NCBI RefSeq assembly: GCF_016056305.1
Contig: NZ_JAECZC010000010.1
Location: 1-64,000 of the forward strand
Reading direction: 5' to 3'
From: Amazonocrinis nigriterrae CENA67
Lineage (GTDB): Bacteria; Cyanobacteriota; Cyanobacteriia; Cyanobacteriales; Nostocaceae
DNA: 64,000 nt
Shown here: positions 1-9,568 of the stretch, piece after piece
Numbering within the stretch: position 1 is the stretch's first letter
Layout: every line of letters starts with the position of its first letter
Translations under genes and position numbers: made by a program
Notes under the pieces: generated by a model
The model's database searches: none
What the model was told of the DNA's origin: nothing
Seen by the model: only the letters and a program-made list of their open reading frames with translations

Positions 1-275
1 GGGTGATGAGGGGGATGAGGGGGATGAGGGAGATGGGGAGAATAACTAAAGTAATGCCCAATTCCCAATTCCCAATTCCCAATTCCCAATTCCCAATTCC
101 CCTTCGGGTGACGCTCCTTCGTCGCTAACGCTGCGAAGATCGCCAGTCGCTCATGGGGAGCCACTGCGTTGGACGGGTTTCCCGGCTTGAAGCAAGTGGC
201 GTGGAAACCCCCAAGACCGCGCTGGCTCACCAATTCCCAATTCCCAATTCCCAATTCCTTCGAGGATACATCAAA
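1..275. repeat. Short tandem repeats and dispersed repeat upstream of ftsH
   Basis: No gene is visible before the ftsH start. Bases 1-40 are a run of GATGAGGGG-like 9-mers. Bases about 57-104 and 232-258 are tandem copies of the 7-mer AATTCCC. Bases 155-204 carry a 50-bp dispersed repeat that recurs in reverse orientation at 9626-9675 with two mismatches. Heptameric tandem repeats like these are typical of filamentous cyanobacteria. Confidence 0.8.
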
Positions 276-2213
276 ATGCCTGTTGAAACTAATAAAAAAA
301 GACAAATCAAACCGCCGAGGGTTCGGCAGTTTGGAGGCAGTTTACTGATTCTGTTAACTCTTCTATTACTGCTTAACTTTATTGTTCCTAGCTTTTTTGG
401 GCCACGATTGCCACAGGTTCCCTATAGCGACTTTATCGCTCAAGTGCAAGCAGGTAAAGTAGATAAGGCAATTATAGGTGGCGATCGCATTCAATATTCC
501 ATTAAAAGCGAAACTCCCGATGGCAAGGTTGTTGAACAGGTATTTGCTACTACACCAATCGCCATTGATCTAGATTTACCTAGAATTCTTCGCGACAATA
601 ATGTTGAGTTTGCTGCACCACCACCAGACCAAAATGGCTGGATTGGCACTTTACTTAGCTGGGTTGCGCCACCGTTAATTTTCTTTGGAATTTGGGGCTT
701 TTTAATCAATCGCCAAGGTGGTGGCCCCGCTGCACTCACAGTCGGTAAAAGCAAAGCCCGCATTTACTCAGAAGGTAGTACTGGTGTCAAATTTCCAGAT
801 GTGGCTGGTGTAGATGAAGCCAAGGCGGAATTGGAAGAAATTGTTGATTTTCTCAAAAACGCATCTAAGTATACTACATTAGGGGCGAAAATTCCCAAAG
901 GTGTATTGTTGGTAGGGCCTCCAGGCACAGGTAAAACACTGCTGGCAAAAGCGATCGCTGGTGAAGCTGGCGTTCCTTTCTTCAGCATTTCTGGCTCGGA
1001 ATTTATTGAACTGTTCGTGGGTGTAGGTGCAGCTAGAGTCCGCGATTTGTTTGAACAAGCCAAACAACAAGCGCCCTGTATTGTCTTTATTGATGAATTA
1101 GATGCATTGGGTAAATCTCGCGGCGGTGCCGGTGGCTTTGTCGGTGGTAACGACGAACGCGAACAAACCCTTAACCAGTTACTCACCGAGATGGATGGTT
1201 TTGATGCCAACACAGGCGTGATTATCATCGCTGCTACCAACCGTCCCGAAGTTCTTGACCCTGCTTTACGCCGTCCAGGTCGCTTTGACCGTCAAGTTGT
1301 AGTGGATCGTCCCGATAAAATCGGTCGTGAAGCGATTCTCAAAGTCCATGCCAGAAACGTCAAATTGGCTGATGATGTCGATTTAGGTGTGATTGCCATC
1401 AGAACTCCTGGCTTTGCTGGTGCAGATTTAGCGAACCTTGTCAATGAAGCTGCACTGTTAGCAGCAAGGCAAAATCGCCAAGCTGTGATCATGGCAGATT
1501 TCAACGAAGCCATAGAAAGGTTGGTGGCTGGCTTAGAAAAACGCTCTCGCGTGCTGAATGAAACCGAGAAAAAGACCGTCGCTTATCACGAAGTTGGTCA
1601 CGCCATCATCGGTGCGTTAATGCCTGGTGCAGGTAAAGTTGAAAAAATCTCCGTGGTTCCCCGTGGTGTAGGTGCATTGGGCTATACAATTCAGATGCCT
1701 GAAGAAGACCGCTTCTTAATGGTTGAAGATGAGATTCGCGGACGTATTGCTACTTTGTTGGGTGGACGTTCTGCTGAAGAAATCGTCTTTGGCAAGGTTT
1801 CCACTGGTGCTTCTGATGACATTCAAAAAGCTACTGACTTAGCAGAACGGTACATTACTTTGTACGGCATGAGCGATAAACTTGGGCCAGTGGCGTTTGA
1901 GAAGATTCAACAGCAATTTCTTGAAGGTTACGGAAACCCGCGTCGTTCAATTAGTCCAAAAGTGGCTGAGGAAATTGACCGCGAAGTGAAGCAGATAGTA
2001 GATAATGCTCACCATATCGCCTTGAGTATTCTGCAAACTAACCGCGACTTGTTAGAAGAGACAGCACAGGAACTTCTGCAAAAAGAAATTTTAGAAGGTT
2101 CTCAACTGCGCGAACGTCTCCAGCAAGCCAAAGCACCAGAAGAATTAAGTGAATGGTTGCGTTCAGGTAAGTTATCGGAAGATCAGCCATTGTTGCAATC
2201 GATTCTGAATTAA
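276..2213 (+). CDS. ftsH: ATP-dependent zinc metalloprotease FtsH
   Basis: Membrane-anchored AAA+ protease that unfolds and degrades membrane and short-lived proteins; in cyanobacteria FtsH complexes turn over photosystem proteins. From the ATG at 276 the protein has 645 residues, usual for the family. Two membrane segments (about 22-40 and 125-144) flank a lumen/periplasm domain. Walker A GPPGTGKT is at 214-221, Walker B FIDELDA at 271-277, and the zinc site HEVGH at 438-442. The open frame extends upstream to 153, but that part is translated repeat DNA. The ATG at 276 has GAGGA at 262-266, so it is the better start. FIDELDA instead of the usual FIDEIDA, and the luminal domain, recall the FtsH1/FtsH4 branch of Synechocystis; this paralogue assignment is tentative. 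A HIP1 hairpin follows the stop. Confidence 0.97.
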   Translation: MPVETNKKRQIKPPRVRQFGGSLLILLTLLLLLNFIVPSFFGPRLPQVPYSDFIAQVQAGKVDKAIIGGDRIQYSIKSETPDGKVVEQVFATTPIAIDLDLPRILRDNNVEFAAPPPDQNGWIGTLLSWVAPPLIFFGIWGFLINRQGGGPAALTVGKSKARIYSEGSTGVKFPDVAGVDEAKAELEEIVDFLKNASKYTTLGAKIPKGVLLVGPPGTGKTLLAKAIAGEAGVPFFSISGSEFIELFVGVGAARVRDLFEQAKQQAPCIVFIDELDALGKSRGGAGGFVGGNDEREQTLNQLLTEMDGFDANTGVIIIAATNRPEVLDPALRRPGRFDRQVVVDRPDKIGREAILKVHARNVKLADDVDLGVIAIRTPGFAGADLANLVNEAALLAARQNRQAVIMADFNEAIERLVAGLEKRSRVLNETEKKTVAYHEVGHAIIGALMPGAGKVEKISVVPRGVGALGYTIQMPEEDRFLMVEDEIRGRIATLLGGRSAEEIVFGKVSTGASDDIQKATDLAERYITLYGMSDKLGPVAFEKIQQQFLEGYGNPRRSISPKVAEEIDREVKQIVDNAHHIALSILQTNRDLLEETAQELLQKEILEGSQLRERLQQAKAPEELSEWLRSGKLSEDQPLLQSILN

Positions 2214-2231
2214 TTATTTTAGATGGAATTG

Positions 2232-2269
2232 AAAAGCGATCGCTCCATCAAACGGGCGATCGCTTTTTT
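2232..2269 (+). terminator. Hairpin terminator built from two HIP1 sites
   Basis: The arms AAAAGCGATCGC (2232-2243) and GCGATCGCTTTT (2256-2267) form a 12-bp stem with a 12-nt loop and a run of six T (2264-2269). It lies 18 bases after the ftsH stop. Two copies of the genome-wide GCGATCGC palindrome supply the stem. Confidence 0.75.
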
Positions 2270-2322
2270 GATAGCCAGTTTATAACCTCTACAGAAATGC
2301 TTGATATTATTAATGCAGTAAC

Positions 2323-2515
2323 AGGACTTACGTAAAAGTCATGGAAAAACGAACCACAGAGGCACAGAGAAGCCAGTGCGTTGCGGTGAGGGAGTCGCAG
2401 TCTTGGCGGTTTCCGGCGATTGCGAACTCCCGAACCCGAAGGGGGGTTCCCCCCGTTGAAGCAACTGGCGCGACACGGAGGAATGAGAGTTTGAGACGTT
2501 TTTCGCGTAAGTCCT
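2323..2515. mobile_element. MITE-like element, 193 bp
   Basis: A perfect 10-bp terminal inverted repeat, AGGACTTACG at 2323-2332 and CGTAAGTCCT at 2506-2515, bounds a GC-richer interior with nested palindromes. The interior has no transposase. An open frame through it (2341-2601) is a translation of repeat DNA and is not reported as a gene. The ends look like those of non-autonomous elements common in Nostoc; the parent transposon was not identified. No clear target-site duplication was seen. Confidence 0.65.
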
Positions 2516-2578
2516 ATTCTTGTGTTGGGTCTAAGATAGTTAGGCGCATCTTCATACAGAATTGGTATAAATCCAAAA

Positions 2579-3496
2579 TCAAAACAGCCACAGCCAAATA
2601 GGGAGAGTTAACAGCAATAATATAGCCCCCACTGCTAAGGCTGTAACTGCAAGATCACGATCTAGATTGAAGGTTTCGGCAATTACTAATGTGGCAAATG
2701 CTGGCGGCATGGCCATTTGTAATACAATCACCTGTGCTGGATCACCAGTTACACCAAAAAGTGGTAAGGTGATGCCGATCGCTAGAGGAACTACTAGCAT
2801 TTTGATTGCCAAACTCATGGTTGCCTGTGGTAGTCTGTCCCAAGAATTAAGCCGCGAGAGTCGCATCCCAATTAACACTAGAGATAAAGCAACGATACTC
2901 CACCCAACTTTCTCTAAGCCAAATTCAACTGCATCCGGAATCATTACCTGTCGCAGTAACAAGCCAAAGCCAAAACTCCACAAAGCCGGATTAATTAAGA
3001 TTGTCTTGCTAATTTCCCAATAGTTTCTCACACCGCCGCCAAAACGATAGGCTATCAACACACCCAAGGCATAAGCCCCGAAAAGTGACCCCAGTAAATC
3101 GTAGAATAAAGCCCAAGCAAAGTATTTTTGTCCTACCATTGCTAGGGTAACGGGAAAGCCAAGATAACCAGTGTTACCTACCATTGCTGCCAATATCAAA
3201 CTACCTTGAGTTGATTCTGGGGTAATGGTGTTTGTGAAATAAGCCTGTCCTTTAATTCCTAGCCAAGCCAAAAAAGCCCCTAGGAAAATAGCTAAATAAG
3301 CGATCGCAGGTGCAATCCAAATTTGCCCTGATAAATCAGCTTGCCGTAAAAATGCTACTATACTAATAGGTACTCCCACCCAGAAAAGCCACTGACCTAA
3401 ACGAGTGGGAACTGTGGCAGGTAGTTTACGTCCCAGAAAAAATCCTATTAGGACTAATCCCACCAGTTTGACGTATAGTTCTAAGAGGTTTATCAA
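2579..3496 (-). CDS. AEC (auxin efflux carrier) family transporter
   Basis: Polytopic inner-membrane permease of 305 residues, almost entirely hydrophobic, with about eight to ten membrane segments. The N-terminal pattern LGRKLPATVPTRLGQWLFW and the C-terminal MAMPPAFATLVIAE stretch match the AEC family, which includes bacterial malonate/malate exporters and plant PIN proteins. The substrate cannot be inferred. The start is TTG at 3496 with AGGCGGA just upstream; no suitable in-frame ATG lies near the N-terminus. It is a single gene, divergent from the M15 peptidase at 3599. Confidence 0.88.
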   Translation of the reverse strand: MINLLELYVKLVGLVLIGFFLGRKLPATVPTRLGQWLFWVGVPISIVAFLRQADLSGQIWIAPAIAYLAIFLGAFLAWLGIKGQAYFTNTITPESTQGSLILAAMVGNTGYLGFPVTLAMVGQKYFAWALFYDLLGSLFGAYALGVLIAYRFGGGVRNYWEISKTILINPALWSFGFGLLLRQVMIPDAVEFGLEKVGWSIVALSLVLIGMRLSRLNSWDRLPQATMSLAIKMLVVPLAIGITLPLFGVTGDPAQVIVLQMAMPPAFATLVIAETFNLDRDLAVTALAVGAILLLLTLPIWLWLF

Positions 3497-3598
3497 AATT
3501 CCGCCTAAAATTTACAGATGTAAAATATCACCTAATATGTTGATTTTTCTCCAGTTTACGATCTGTTATGAATGTTGAACAAAAGCAGGAGTTGACCT

Positions 3599-4396
3599 TT
3601 GAATAAAGCTGGCTTTTCTGGACAACCACAAAACTCATCGGGTGAACCTGGTGATGATATTCCAGTGGCTTTACGTGATACTCCTGATGTAGCACCCAAG
3701 CTACGCTTGCGATCGCCTGTTTTGCTAATTGGGGGAGGAGTGGGGTTTGTTCTCTTGGCTGTAATTAGTGGTTTTTTGTTTTTCGTTACAGCACCTAAAA
3801 AAACTGCTAACACTCAATCTTCACCAACTAATTCTGCTGCACCGACTACACAAGACAGTAATAATAACGATACTGTTTTAGGACATTTGGCATATCCAGA
3901 AGCACCCGCCTCAGAGTTAATGTCAATTACCGCAGATGGGCGGATCAAAATGCGAAAAACCGCTGGCGAAAAGTTTCAAGCAATGACGCAAGCGGCGCGG
4001 AGTGCAGGTGTAATTTTAGTGCCAATTTCCGGCTTTCGTTCCGTGAAAGACCAAGAACAATTATTTTTCGGTGTTGGACAACAGCGCAATCAAACCCCAG
4101 CAGAAAGAGCCGCCCTTAGCGCTCCTCCTGGTCATAGCGAACATCACACAGGTTACGCTGTAGACATTGGAGATGGAGCAGCACCAGCAACTAATCTCCA
4201 AAGCAACTTTGACAATACAAATGCGTATAAATGGCTACAAACAAATGCTGCACGTTTTGGTTTTGAAATATCCTTTCCCAAAGACAACGTGCAAGGTGTG
4301 AGTTATGAGCCGTGGCACTGGCGTTATGTAGGCGATCGCGATAGCTTAGAAATGTTCTACAAAGCCAGAAACTTGAAACCCATCACGACACCATAG
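3599..4396 (+). CDS. M15 (VanY-type) D-alanyl-D-alanine carboxypeptidase
   Basis: Predicted membrane-anchored carboxypeptidase that trims the terminal D-Ala of peptidoglycan stem peptides. It has a cytoplasmic N-terminus, one membrane helix (about 40-64), a Ser/Thr/Asn-rich linker and the M15B catalytic domain (about 90-255). Zinc ligands are visible: the SxHxxGxAxD motif with His182 and Asp189, and EPWHW with His240. The length of 265 residues is typical. It starts with TTG at 3599, with AGGAG at 3587-3591 seven bases upstream. No ATG occurs early enough. It stands alone, divergent from the AEC permease. Confidence 0.9.
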   Translation: MNKAGFSGQPQNSSGEPGDDIPVALRDTPDVAPKLRLRSPVLLIGGGVGFVLLAVISGFLFFVTAPKKTANTQSSPTNSAAPTTQDSNNNDTVLGHLAYPEAPASELMSITADGRIKMRKTAGEKFQAMTQAARSAGVILVPISGFRSVKDQEQLFFGVGQQRNQTPAERAALSAPPGHSEHHTGYAVDIGDGAAPATNLQSNFDNTNAYKWLQTNAARFGFEISFPKDNVQGVSYEPWHWRYVGDRDSLEMFYKARNLKPITTP

Positions 4397-4479
4397 GGAA
4401 TTGGGTATGGGGAATTAGGAATGGGTTTAGTTATTCTCCCCCTCATCCCCCTCATCTCCCCATCTCCCCACCTCCTCTA

Positions 4480-6075
4480 CTACTGACTCCCCGTCGGCTG
4501 TGACTGAGATGGTTGACGCAAACGCCGTAAAGACTCTCGCAATTTGTTCTGGCTAGAGGATGAGTTATTGTCTCTGCGTCGCCGTCTATTTTGACTTGTT
4601 TGTGGTTGTTGTGATGAATTGTTAGATACTCGCTGACGCCGCAGACCCCGTAGAGATTCTCTGACATTTCCCTGACTCCGAGTTGCTGTCCCTTGAGATG
4701 AGGAGTTTGTAGCAGCAGTTTGCACTGGCTGACGACGCACCCGGCGATCGCGTCTAGATTCCGTTGATCTTTCAGCAGGAATATTTGTACTACTAGATGT
4801 AATCAAGGGCTTGCGTCTTGATGTTCCCTCTGTGGAATTAGTGTTAGATGCTGTTGTCTGCTGATTTCGCTCTCGTGCTTCTCTTTGTCTTTTCCGCTCT
4901 TGAACTTGCTCGTACCGACGTGTACCACGTAAAGCATATTCAGTGCCAATGGCAATTCCTTGTCTGCCACCTTCTGAGGGTTTTAATTTCCAGTTACGTG
5001 CTTGTCTCTTGGTTTCTTCATCTAACTCGCGATTGCCACTAGAACTAGTCACACGCACATTGGTAACATTACCTTGTGCATCAGTATCAACAGCAACCTC
5101 TACTCTACCTTGAATCCCTCGTCTTCTTGCTGACTCTGGATACTTTGCACTGCATCCACCTTCGCGGCAAGCTGCACGACCATTACCCGATGAGGTATTA
5201 ATTTTTGGAGGTGTGGGTGCAGTCGCTACTATGGGAGGGTTTGCTGGTTGCTTGTTAGTGCCTGTACCCGTACCAGTTCCAGTACCATTACCAGTGCCAT
5301 TACCAGGGCCATTACCATTTCCTGTGCCAGTGCCATTACCAATGCCTGTTCCGGGGCCTTTGCCAAAACCACTACCAGTGCCAGTGCCACTACCGTTGCC
5401 ACTACCATTGCCGTTGCCAATGCCATTGCCAGTGCCGTTACCAATGCCGGAACCTGTTGCTGTTACTGAACCTCCAGCGTTACCCTGAGTTGCTCTAGAG
5501 TCTCTGATTCCGCCTAACAATTGCCTTAAGTTGTCACTACCTTGAGTCGCAGATCCCGATTGTGAAGTGGGTGCCGAAGGCTGCGTGACAACTTCCTGTG
5601 AAAGCTGATTTGTTGGTGTTTGCTGCGTTGGAGTTTTTATGTTCTGGGTTGTCTGAGTTTTTTGTACTGGTGTAGTTGCTATTGGCTGCTTTTGTGCGAT
5701 CGCCTTTGGTTGCGGCACAACCTCTGGCTTCCGTTCCAGCGCTACTACACTTTGAGAATTAGCACTTTTGGAACCTCCTTTATAACCGCCACCTTCGATC
5801 CCGTTGCCACCACCCAGAGATCCTGAGTTTGGTTGCGCTTTCGTGTCTTCTATAATCTCTTCAGGTGGTTTTTCTGGTTGTTCAGTTGCTGGATCTATGA
5901 TCGCTAACTCCATTGGTTCCTCTTCACCAGGCACTCGTGTCAAAAAACCACCTATGCCTGATGCTAGTAAGCCGATATGCAATACCAGTGAACCAATCAG
6001 ACTGTACGCCAGAAAAGACCTCAGAGCCTCAACTTCTTTGGAACGTTGTTCGACGTTAATGTCAGAAAAGCTCAT
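4480..6075 (-). CDS. TonB-like protein with internal TonB C-terminal domain and Gly/Asn repeat
   Basis: Of 531 residues, the first 45 include one membrane helix (about 22-45). A Pro/Gln/Thr-rich stretch follows, then an almost pure Gly-Asn-Thr-Ser repeat (about 203-274) and a TonB C-terminal domain (about 305-385; [16 protein letters not shown], then an RVTSSSGN turn). TonB proteins couple the inner-membrane proton motive force to outer-membrane transporters. Here about 145 Arg/Gln/Ser-rich residues follow the TonB domain, which in classical TonB is the very C-terminus. No exbB/exbD or TonB-dependent receptor is in the window. The ATG start is at 6075. Confidence 0.8.
   Translation of the reverse strand: MSFSDINVEQRSKEVEALRSFLAYSLIGSLVLHIGLLASGIGGFLTRVPGEEEPMELAIIDPATEQPEKPPEEIIEDTKAQPNSGSLGGGNGIEGGGYKGGSKSANSQSVVALERKPEVVPQPKAIAQKQPIATTPVQKTQTTQNIKTPTQQTPTNQLSQEVVTQPSAPTSQSGSATQGSDNLRQLLGGIRDSRATQGNAGGSVTATGSGIGNGTGNGIGNGNGSGNGSGTGTGSGFGKGPGTGIGNGTGTGNGNGPGNGTGNGTGTGTGTGTNKQPANPPIVATAPTPPKINTSSGNGRAACREGGCSAKYPESARRRGIQGRVEVAVDTDAQGNVTNVRVTSSSGNRELDEETKRQARNWKLKPSEGGRQGIAIGTEYALRGTRRYEQVQERKRQREARERNQQTTASNTNSTEGTSRRKPLITSSSTNIPAERSTESRRDRRVRRQPVQTAATNSSSQGTATRSQGNVRESLRGLRRQRVSNNSSQQPQTSQNRRRRRDNNSSSSQNKLRESLRRLRQPSQSQPTGSQ
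5254..5469. repeat. Imperfect trinucleotide-type repeat encoding Gly-rich linker
   Basis: The minus-strand gene encodes repeated Gly-Asn-Gly-Thr / Gly-Ser-Gly units here. The same DNA opens long frames on other strands (for example 5213-5488), which are shadows. Repeats of this kind vary readily in length between strains. Confidence 0.75.
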
Positions 6076-6998
6076 AGTCTATTGCTACCATTCTCACTAA
6101 TGCAGTCATCTTAGAATGCAGTGTTACAAATATCAAGTCAAAATTTAAAATCATTATTCAAATTTTTATTGAGAAATATTATCAGTGGGGCTGATTACTG
6201 ATTACTGATGACTGATCACTGATAACTGTTGTAAGAGTGTCGCAACCCCTGCACCCCCCTTGTGTGTACACCGTAGGCCCTTTCCCACATCCCGTGAAAA
6301 GTCAGATCCAGGTTTGAGTGACCAACCGTTCACTGTTACCCCATTTAGACGAATGCTAGAGGTAGTGTCATTAAATATGGAACGCAGGAGAAAACAGAGA
6401 CAAAATTCCTGACAAAACTCCTTTAATAATGTCTTTACTAAAAGCTTTCACAAAATCTTCCCTTAAATAATTAATTTTATAACTTTAGGAAGATCAAGTG
6501 TAGTCAATCTCTCTTCAAGTTATTCACAAGAGACTACTTTTAAAAAATACAACGCTAATATGAAAGTTCTAAAAGTACATGGAGGTGCTGTTTAACACTG
6601 ATAAAATGCTGCTAGATGCTTCATCAACAAACTGATGCTGTGATAAATAATGCAGATTTTAAGACTTTCATTATTGTAAATATTATATTATTTGGGTAAT
6701 ATCAAGCTATTTAAAGCTATATATCAAATATCGTATATCTTTGGATAGATAAATACGCCATTTTAGTTAATGAATTCTAATATTGCTCATATAAGTCTTC
6801 TATCTTTTTACATATTTTCATAGTTGAGATAATGCTAATGATTTGATGACATAAAAACAATAGTTATGACAAGATAAATCTAGAAAAAAGCTTTGTTATT
6901 GCTGATTTTTTGGGTAAAAATGAAATCAAGGATTAAGGCAAGAGCAAATTTAATCCTAAACAAAGATAACTGCAAAACTTTTTTTAGGGGTAAGAAAA
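6076..6998. promoter_or_regulatory. Long AT-rich leader upstream of the peptide array
   Basis: About 920 bases hold no convincing gene. A short repeat of TGATTACTGAT-like units lies at about 6190-6232. From about 6400 on the DNA is strongly AT-rich. The promoter for the precursor array at 6999 must lie here, but no specific motif could be assigned. The region is unusually long for this window. Confidence 0.45.
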
Positions 6999-7196
6999 AT
7001 GGCTGAAATCAAAATTACCGAACTACGTCCTACCGGTTCTGAATTGTTTGAAGATTCTGAAACCTTTCTCAAAGAACTTAACGATGACGAAATGACTGTG
7101 ACTTTAGGCGGTGGCGACAGTCTCGTATCTATTTCTGCTGACACAGTTGATAAGTCTTTCATCAGCGTTGGTGGCGATGTCTCTATTTCCAAGTAG
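6999..7196 (+). CDS. RiPP/bacteriocin precursor peptide, copy 1
   Basis: A 65-residue peptide with a 38-39-residue acidic leader ending in a double-glycine motif (DDEMTVTLGGG, Gly37-Gly39), the signal cut by C39 peptidases. The core is about 26 residues, D40 to K65, and contains seven Ser and one Thr but no Cys and no Pro. Ser/Thr positions are 41, 44, 46, 49, 53, 56, 62 and 64. The upstream AGGGG is weaker than the AAGGAG before copies 2-4. The four copies are followed by modification enzymes and faced by an exporter operon. No name was recognised for the peptide; precursor status rests on leader, size, repetition and context. Confidence 0.85.
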   Translation: MAEIKITELRPTGSELFEDSETFLKELNDDEMTVTLGGGDSLVSISADTVDKSFISVGGDVSISK

Positions 7197-7283
7197 GGTC
7201 TTGAAGTATTTGACTCTAATTGGTCACTAAGTTGAATTGCAAACCAGAAAATCAAACACAAGATTTTTTAAGGAGAAAAAATC

Positions 7284-7481
7284 ATGGCTGAAATCAAAAT
7301 TACTGAACTACGTCCTACCGGTTCTGAATTGTTTGAAGATTCTGAAACCTTTCTCAAAGAACTCAACGACGATGAAATGACTGTGACTTTAGGCGGTGGT
7401 GACAGTCTCCTCTCCATTTCTGCTGACACAGTTGATAAGTCTTTCATCAGCGTTGGTGGCGATGTCTCCATCTCCAAGTAG
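7284..7481 (+). CDS. RiPP/bacteriocin precursor peptide, copy 2
   Basis: The leader is identical to copy 1. The core differs only by Val43Leu (GGGDSLLSIS). All eight Ser/Thr positions are kept. It is preceded by AAGGAGAAAAAATC, a good ribosome-binding site. The likely cleavage is after the Gly-Gly of residues 37-39. Confidence 0.85.
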   Translation: MAEIKITELRPTGSELFEDSETFLKELNDDEMTVTLGGGDSLLSISADTVDKSFISVGGDVSISK

Positions 7482-7568
7482 AGCCTTGAAGTATTTGACT
7501 CTAATTGGTCACTAAGTTGAATTGCAAACCAAAAAATCAAACGCAAGATTTTTTAAGGAGAAAAAATC

Positions 7569-7766
7569 ATGGCTGAAATCAAAATTACCGAACTACGTCC
7601 TACTGGTTCCGAATTGTTTGAAGATTCTGAAACCTTTCTCAAGGAACTCAACGATGATGAAATGACTGTGACTTTAGGCGGTGGCGACAGTCTCGTATCC
7701 ATTTCTGCTGACACAGTTGATAAATCTTTCATCAGTGTTGGTGGCGATGTCTCTATTTCCAAATAG
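7569..7766 (+). CDS. RiPP/bacteriocin precursor peptide, copy 3
   Basis: The protein is identical to copy 1 although the DNA differs at synonymous sites. It has the same AAGGAG ribosome-binding site as copies 2 and 4. Protein identity with silent drift suggests selection on the peptide or gene conversion. Confidence 0.85.
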   Translation: MAEIKITELRPTGSELFEDSETFLKELNDDEMTVTLGGGDSLVSISADTVDKSFISVGGDVSISK

Positions 7767-7853
7767 AGTCTTGAAGTATTTGACTCTAATTGGTCACTAA
7801 GTTGAATTGCAAACCAGAAAATCAAACGCAATATTGTTTAAGGAGAAAAAATC

Positions 7854-8051
7854 ATGGCTGAAATCAAAATTACCGAACTGCGTCCTACTGGTTCTGAATT
7901 GTTTGAAGATTCTGAAACCTTTCTCAAGGAACTCAACGATGATGAAATGACTGTGACTTTAGGCGGCGGTGATAGCCTATTATCTATTTCTCTTGACACA
8001 GTTGATAAGTCTTACATCAGCGTTGGTGGCGATGTCTCTATTTCCAAGTAG
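7854..8051 (+). CDS. RiPP/bacteriocin precursor peptide, copy 4
   Basis: The most divergent copy, still with an identical leader. Core changes are Val43Leu, Ala47Leu and Phe54Tyr. None touches a Ser or Thr, the predicted sites of modification. It ends the array, and the DNA downstream is a series of hairpins. Confidence 0.85.
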   Translation: MAEIKITELRPTGSELFEDSETFLKELNDDEMTVTLGGGDSLLSISLDTVDKSYISVGGDVSISK

Positions 8052-8404
8052 GGTTCTCTAATGTTTGAACTCTCATCGGTAAAGACTACTGTTATTTGTC
8101 CAAGCGTATGGGACAAATAAGCTCAATCGGAGTTATTCAAACTCCGACTGAGGATCAATTCTTAAATCCAATTATAGCGGTTCTCAGTTAATTGAGAACC
8201 CGCTTCTCAAAATTTCTTACTTCCTACTTAACTTTTTCCTAGCTTTCATACCATAAAAGGGTGAAAAAAGGGAATAAAGTTTTAGTTGGCAACGGTAAAG
8301 CCTCTCTTCTAATAAGGAAGAGAGGTTGAAAAGAATATTTTGCAGAATTGTCAAGTGTCTACTGAAATAAAAAATATAAATTGATTTAATTAAAGTTTTG
8401 TATC
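8052..8404 (+). terminator. Series of four stem-loops between precursor array and kinase gene
   Basis: No gene is seen. Four hairpins follow one another: TTATTTGTCC/GGACAAATAA (8092-8120), TCGGAGTT/AACTCCGA (8127-8147), GGTTCTCA/TGAGAACC (8179-8200) and CCTCTCTTC/GAAGAGAGG (8301-8325). None has a long T run directly after it. They could stabilise or partly terminate the precursor mRNA, so that precursor is made in excess over enzymes. This role is inference. Confidence 0.6.
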
Positions 8405-9568
8405 ATGACATTTGTATTAGGTTCTCAAAATGTTTTCGATTTTTTGGTTGAGCAGGGTATATGTAACGTAGAAGATAAAGCTCAATGTGAAATCGAACAT
8501 AAATCTGCGAAAAACTTTAACTTATTATTGACTTTGCCTGGCGATCGCAAACTTCTGGTTAAACAAGAACGCCGCAACCGAGACGGCAATACATCTGGCG
8601 AATTTTTATGTGAATGGCAGATTCATGAATTTTTACATCAATTCCTAGAACTCAGCCAAATGCGCTTATGGCTGTCAGAGGGAATCTACTTTCATCGTGA
8701 ATATTCAATTATTGTTTTAAATTACTTAGATAACTATCATGACTTGATGAACTTTTATGCTACGGAAAATGTCTTTCCCCCACAAATAGCTACTTCTATC
8801 GGCACGATTCTAGCTAAAATTCATCGACTAACTCTAAATAGGCAAGATTATCGAGACTTTTTTTCGCAAAATCAGGATAATCAAAGCCTCGATACAGTTT
8901 CCCATTTGGTGCGGAAATTAGAACGGATTGGCCCGGAAATTTTCGGTTCAGTTCCTGCCGATGGTTTAAAATTCTTTAGTCTTTATCAACGTTATGAAAG
9001 CTTAGGACAAGCAATTGCTGAGCTTGGTTCTTCTTTAGCTCCTTGTTGTTTAACCCACAATGACTTGAAGCTAAACAATATCTTATTATCTAATGATTGG
9101 CAGCAAGTTAAATCTCCTGTGGTGCGTTTCATTGATTGGGAACGATGCGGTTGGGGAGATCCAGCTTTTGATTTAGGTACGCTCATCGGTAGCTATTTGC
9201 TGATGTGGATGAAAAGCTTGATTACCAGTAAGACGATGAGTATTGATGAGTCTTTACGAATGGCGACTACGCCTTTAGAACTTTTGCAACCTTCGCTTGC
9301 TGCTTTAGCGATCGCTTATACTGCTGAGTTTCCTGAAATTTTAGAGCGTCGTCCTGATTTCATGCGGCGAGTCGTGCAATATTCTGGCTGGATGTTAATT
9401 ACTGCTATTCAGTCAAGGCTTCAGTATCAAAAGTCCTTTGGGAATATGGATATCTGTATGCTTCAGGTTGCTAAATCTTTGTTATGTCGTCCAGAACCAT
9501 CTATTCCCACAATTTTTGGTATGGAAGCATCAGCTTTAGGCATAGAGTCTCAGGCTATAGCCGTTTAA
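8405..9568 (+). CDS. APH-fold kinase, putative Ser/Thr-dehydratase subunit of the peptide pathway
   Basis: A 387-residue protein of the aminoglycoside/choline kinase-like fold. Visible features are a possible ATP-site Lys near residue 53 (KLLVKQE), the catalytic loop THNDLKLNN with His218 and Asp220, and the metal-binding stretch FIDWERCGWGDPAFDLG with Asp244. It lies between the precursor array and a HopA1-domain gene. In class V lanthipeptide and thioamitide clusters an APH-like kinase phosphorylates precursor Ser/Thr and a HopA1-family protein eliminates phosphate. The same role is proposed here. The alternative is an unrelated small-molecule phosphotransferase. It is separated from the HopA1 gene by 264 bases of repeat DNA. 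Confidence 0.75.
   Translation: MTFVLGSQNVFDFLVEQGICNVEDKAQCEIEHKSAKNFNLLLTLPGDRKLLVKQERRNRDGNTSGEFLCEWQIHEFLHQFLELSQMRLWLSEGIYFHREYSIIVLNYLDNYHDLMNFYATENVFPPQIATSIGTILAKIHRLTLNRQDYRDFFSQNQDNQSLDTVSHLVRKLERIGPEIFGSVPADGLKFFSLYQRYESLGQAIAELGSSLAPCCLTHNDLKLNNILLSNDWQQVKSPVVRFIDWERCGWGDPAFDLGTLIGSYLLMWMKSLITSKTMSIDESLRMATTPLELLQPSLAALAIAYTAEFPEILERRPDFMRRVVQYSGWMLITAIQSRLQYQKSFGNMDICMLQVAKSLLCRPEPSIPTIFGMEASALGIESQAIAV

Larger units (their letters stand above)
6999..8051 (+). repeat. Exact 285-bp tandem array of precursor genes
   Basis: The starts are at 6999, 7284, 7569 and 7854, each exactly 285 bases apart (198-base gene plus 87-base spacer). The spacers between copies are almost identical and carry AAGGAG eight bases before each ATG. 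The sequence before copy 1 and after copy 4 diverges. This points to recent tandem duplication or ongoing homogenisation. Confidence 0.95.

Noticed and set aside
2341-2601. 86-aa open frame
   Set aside because: It lies mostly within the MITE-like element and translates palindromic repeat DNA.
5213-5488. Pro/Val-rich open frames antisense to the TonB-like gene
   Set aside because: They are shadows of the Gly/Asn-coding repeat.
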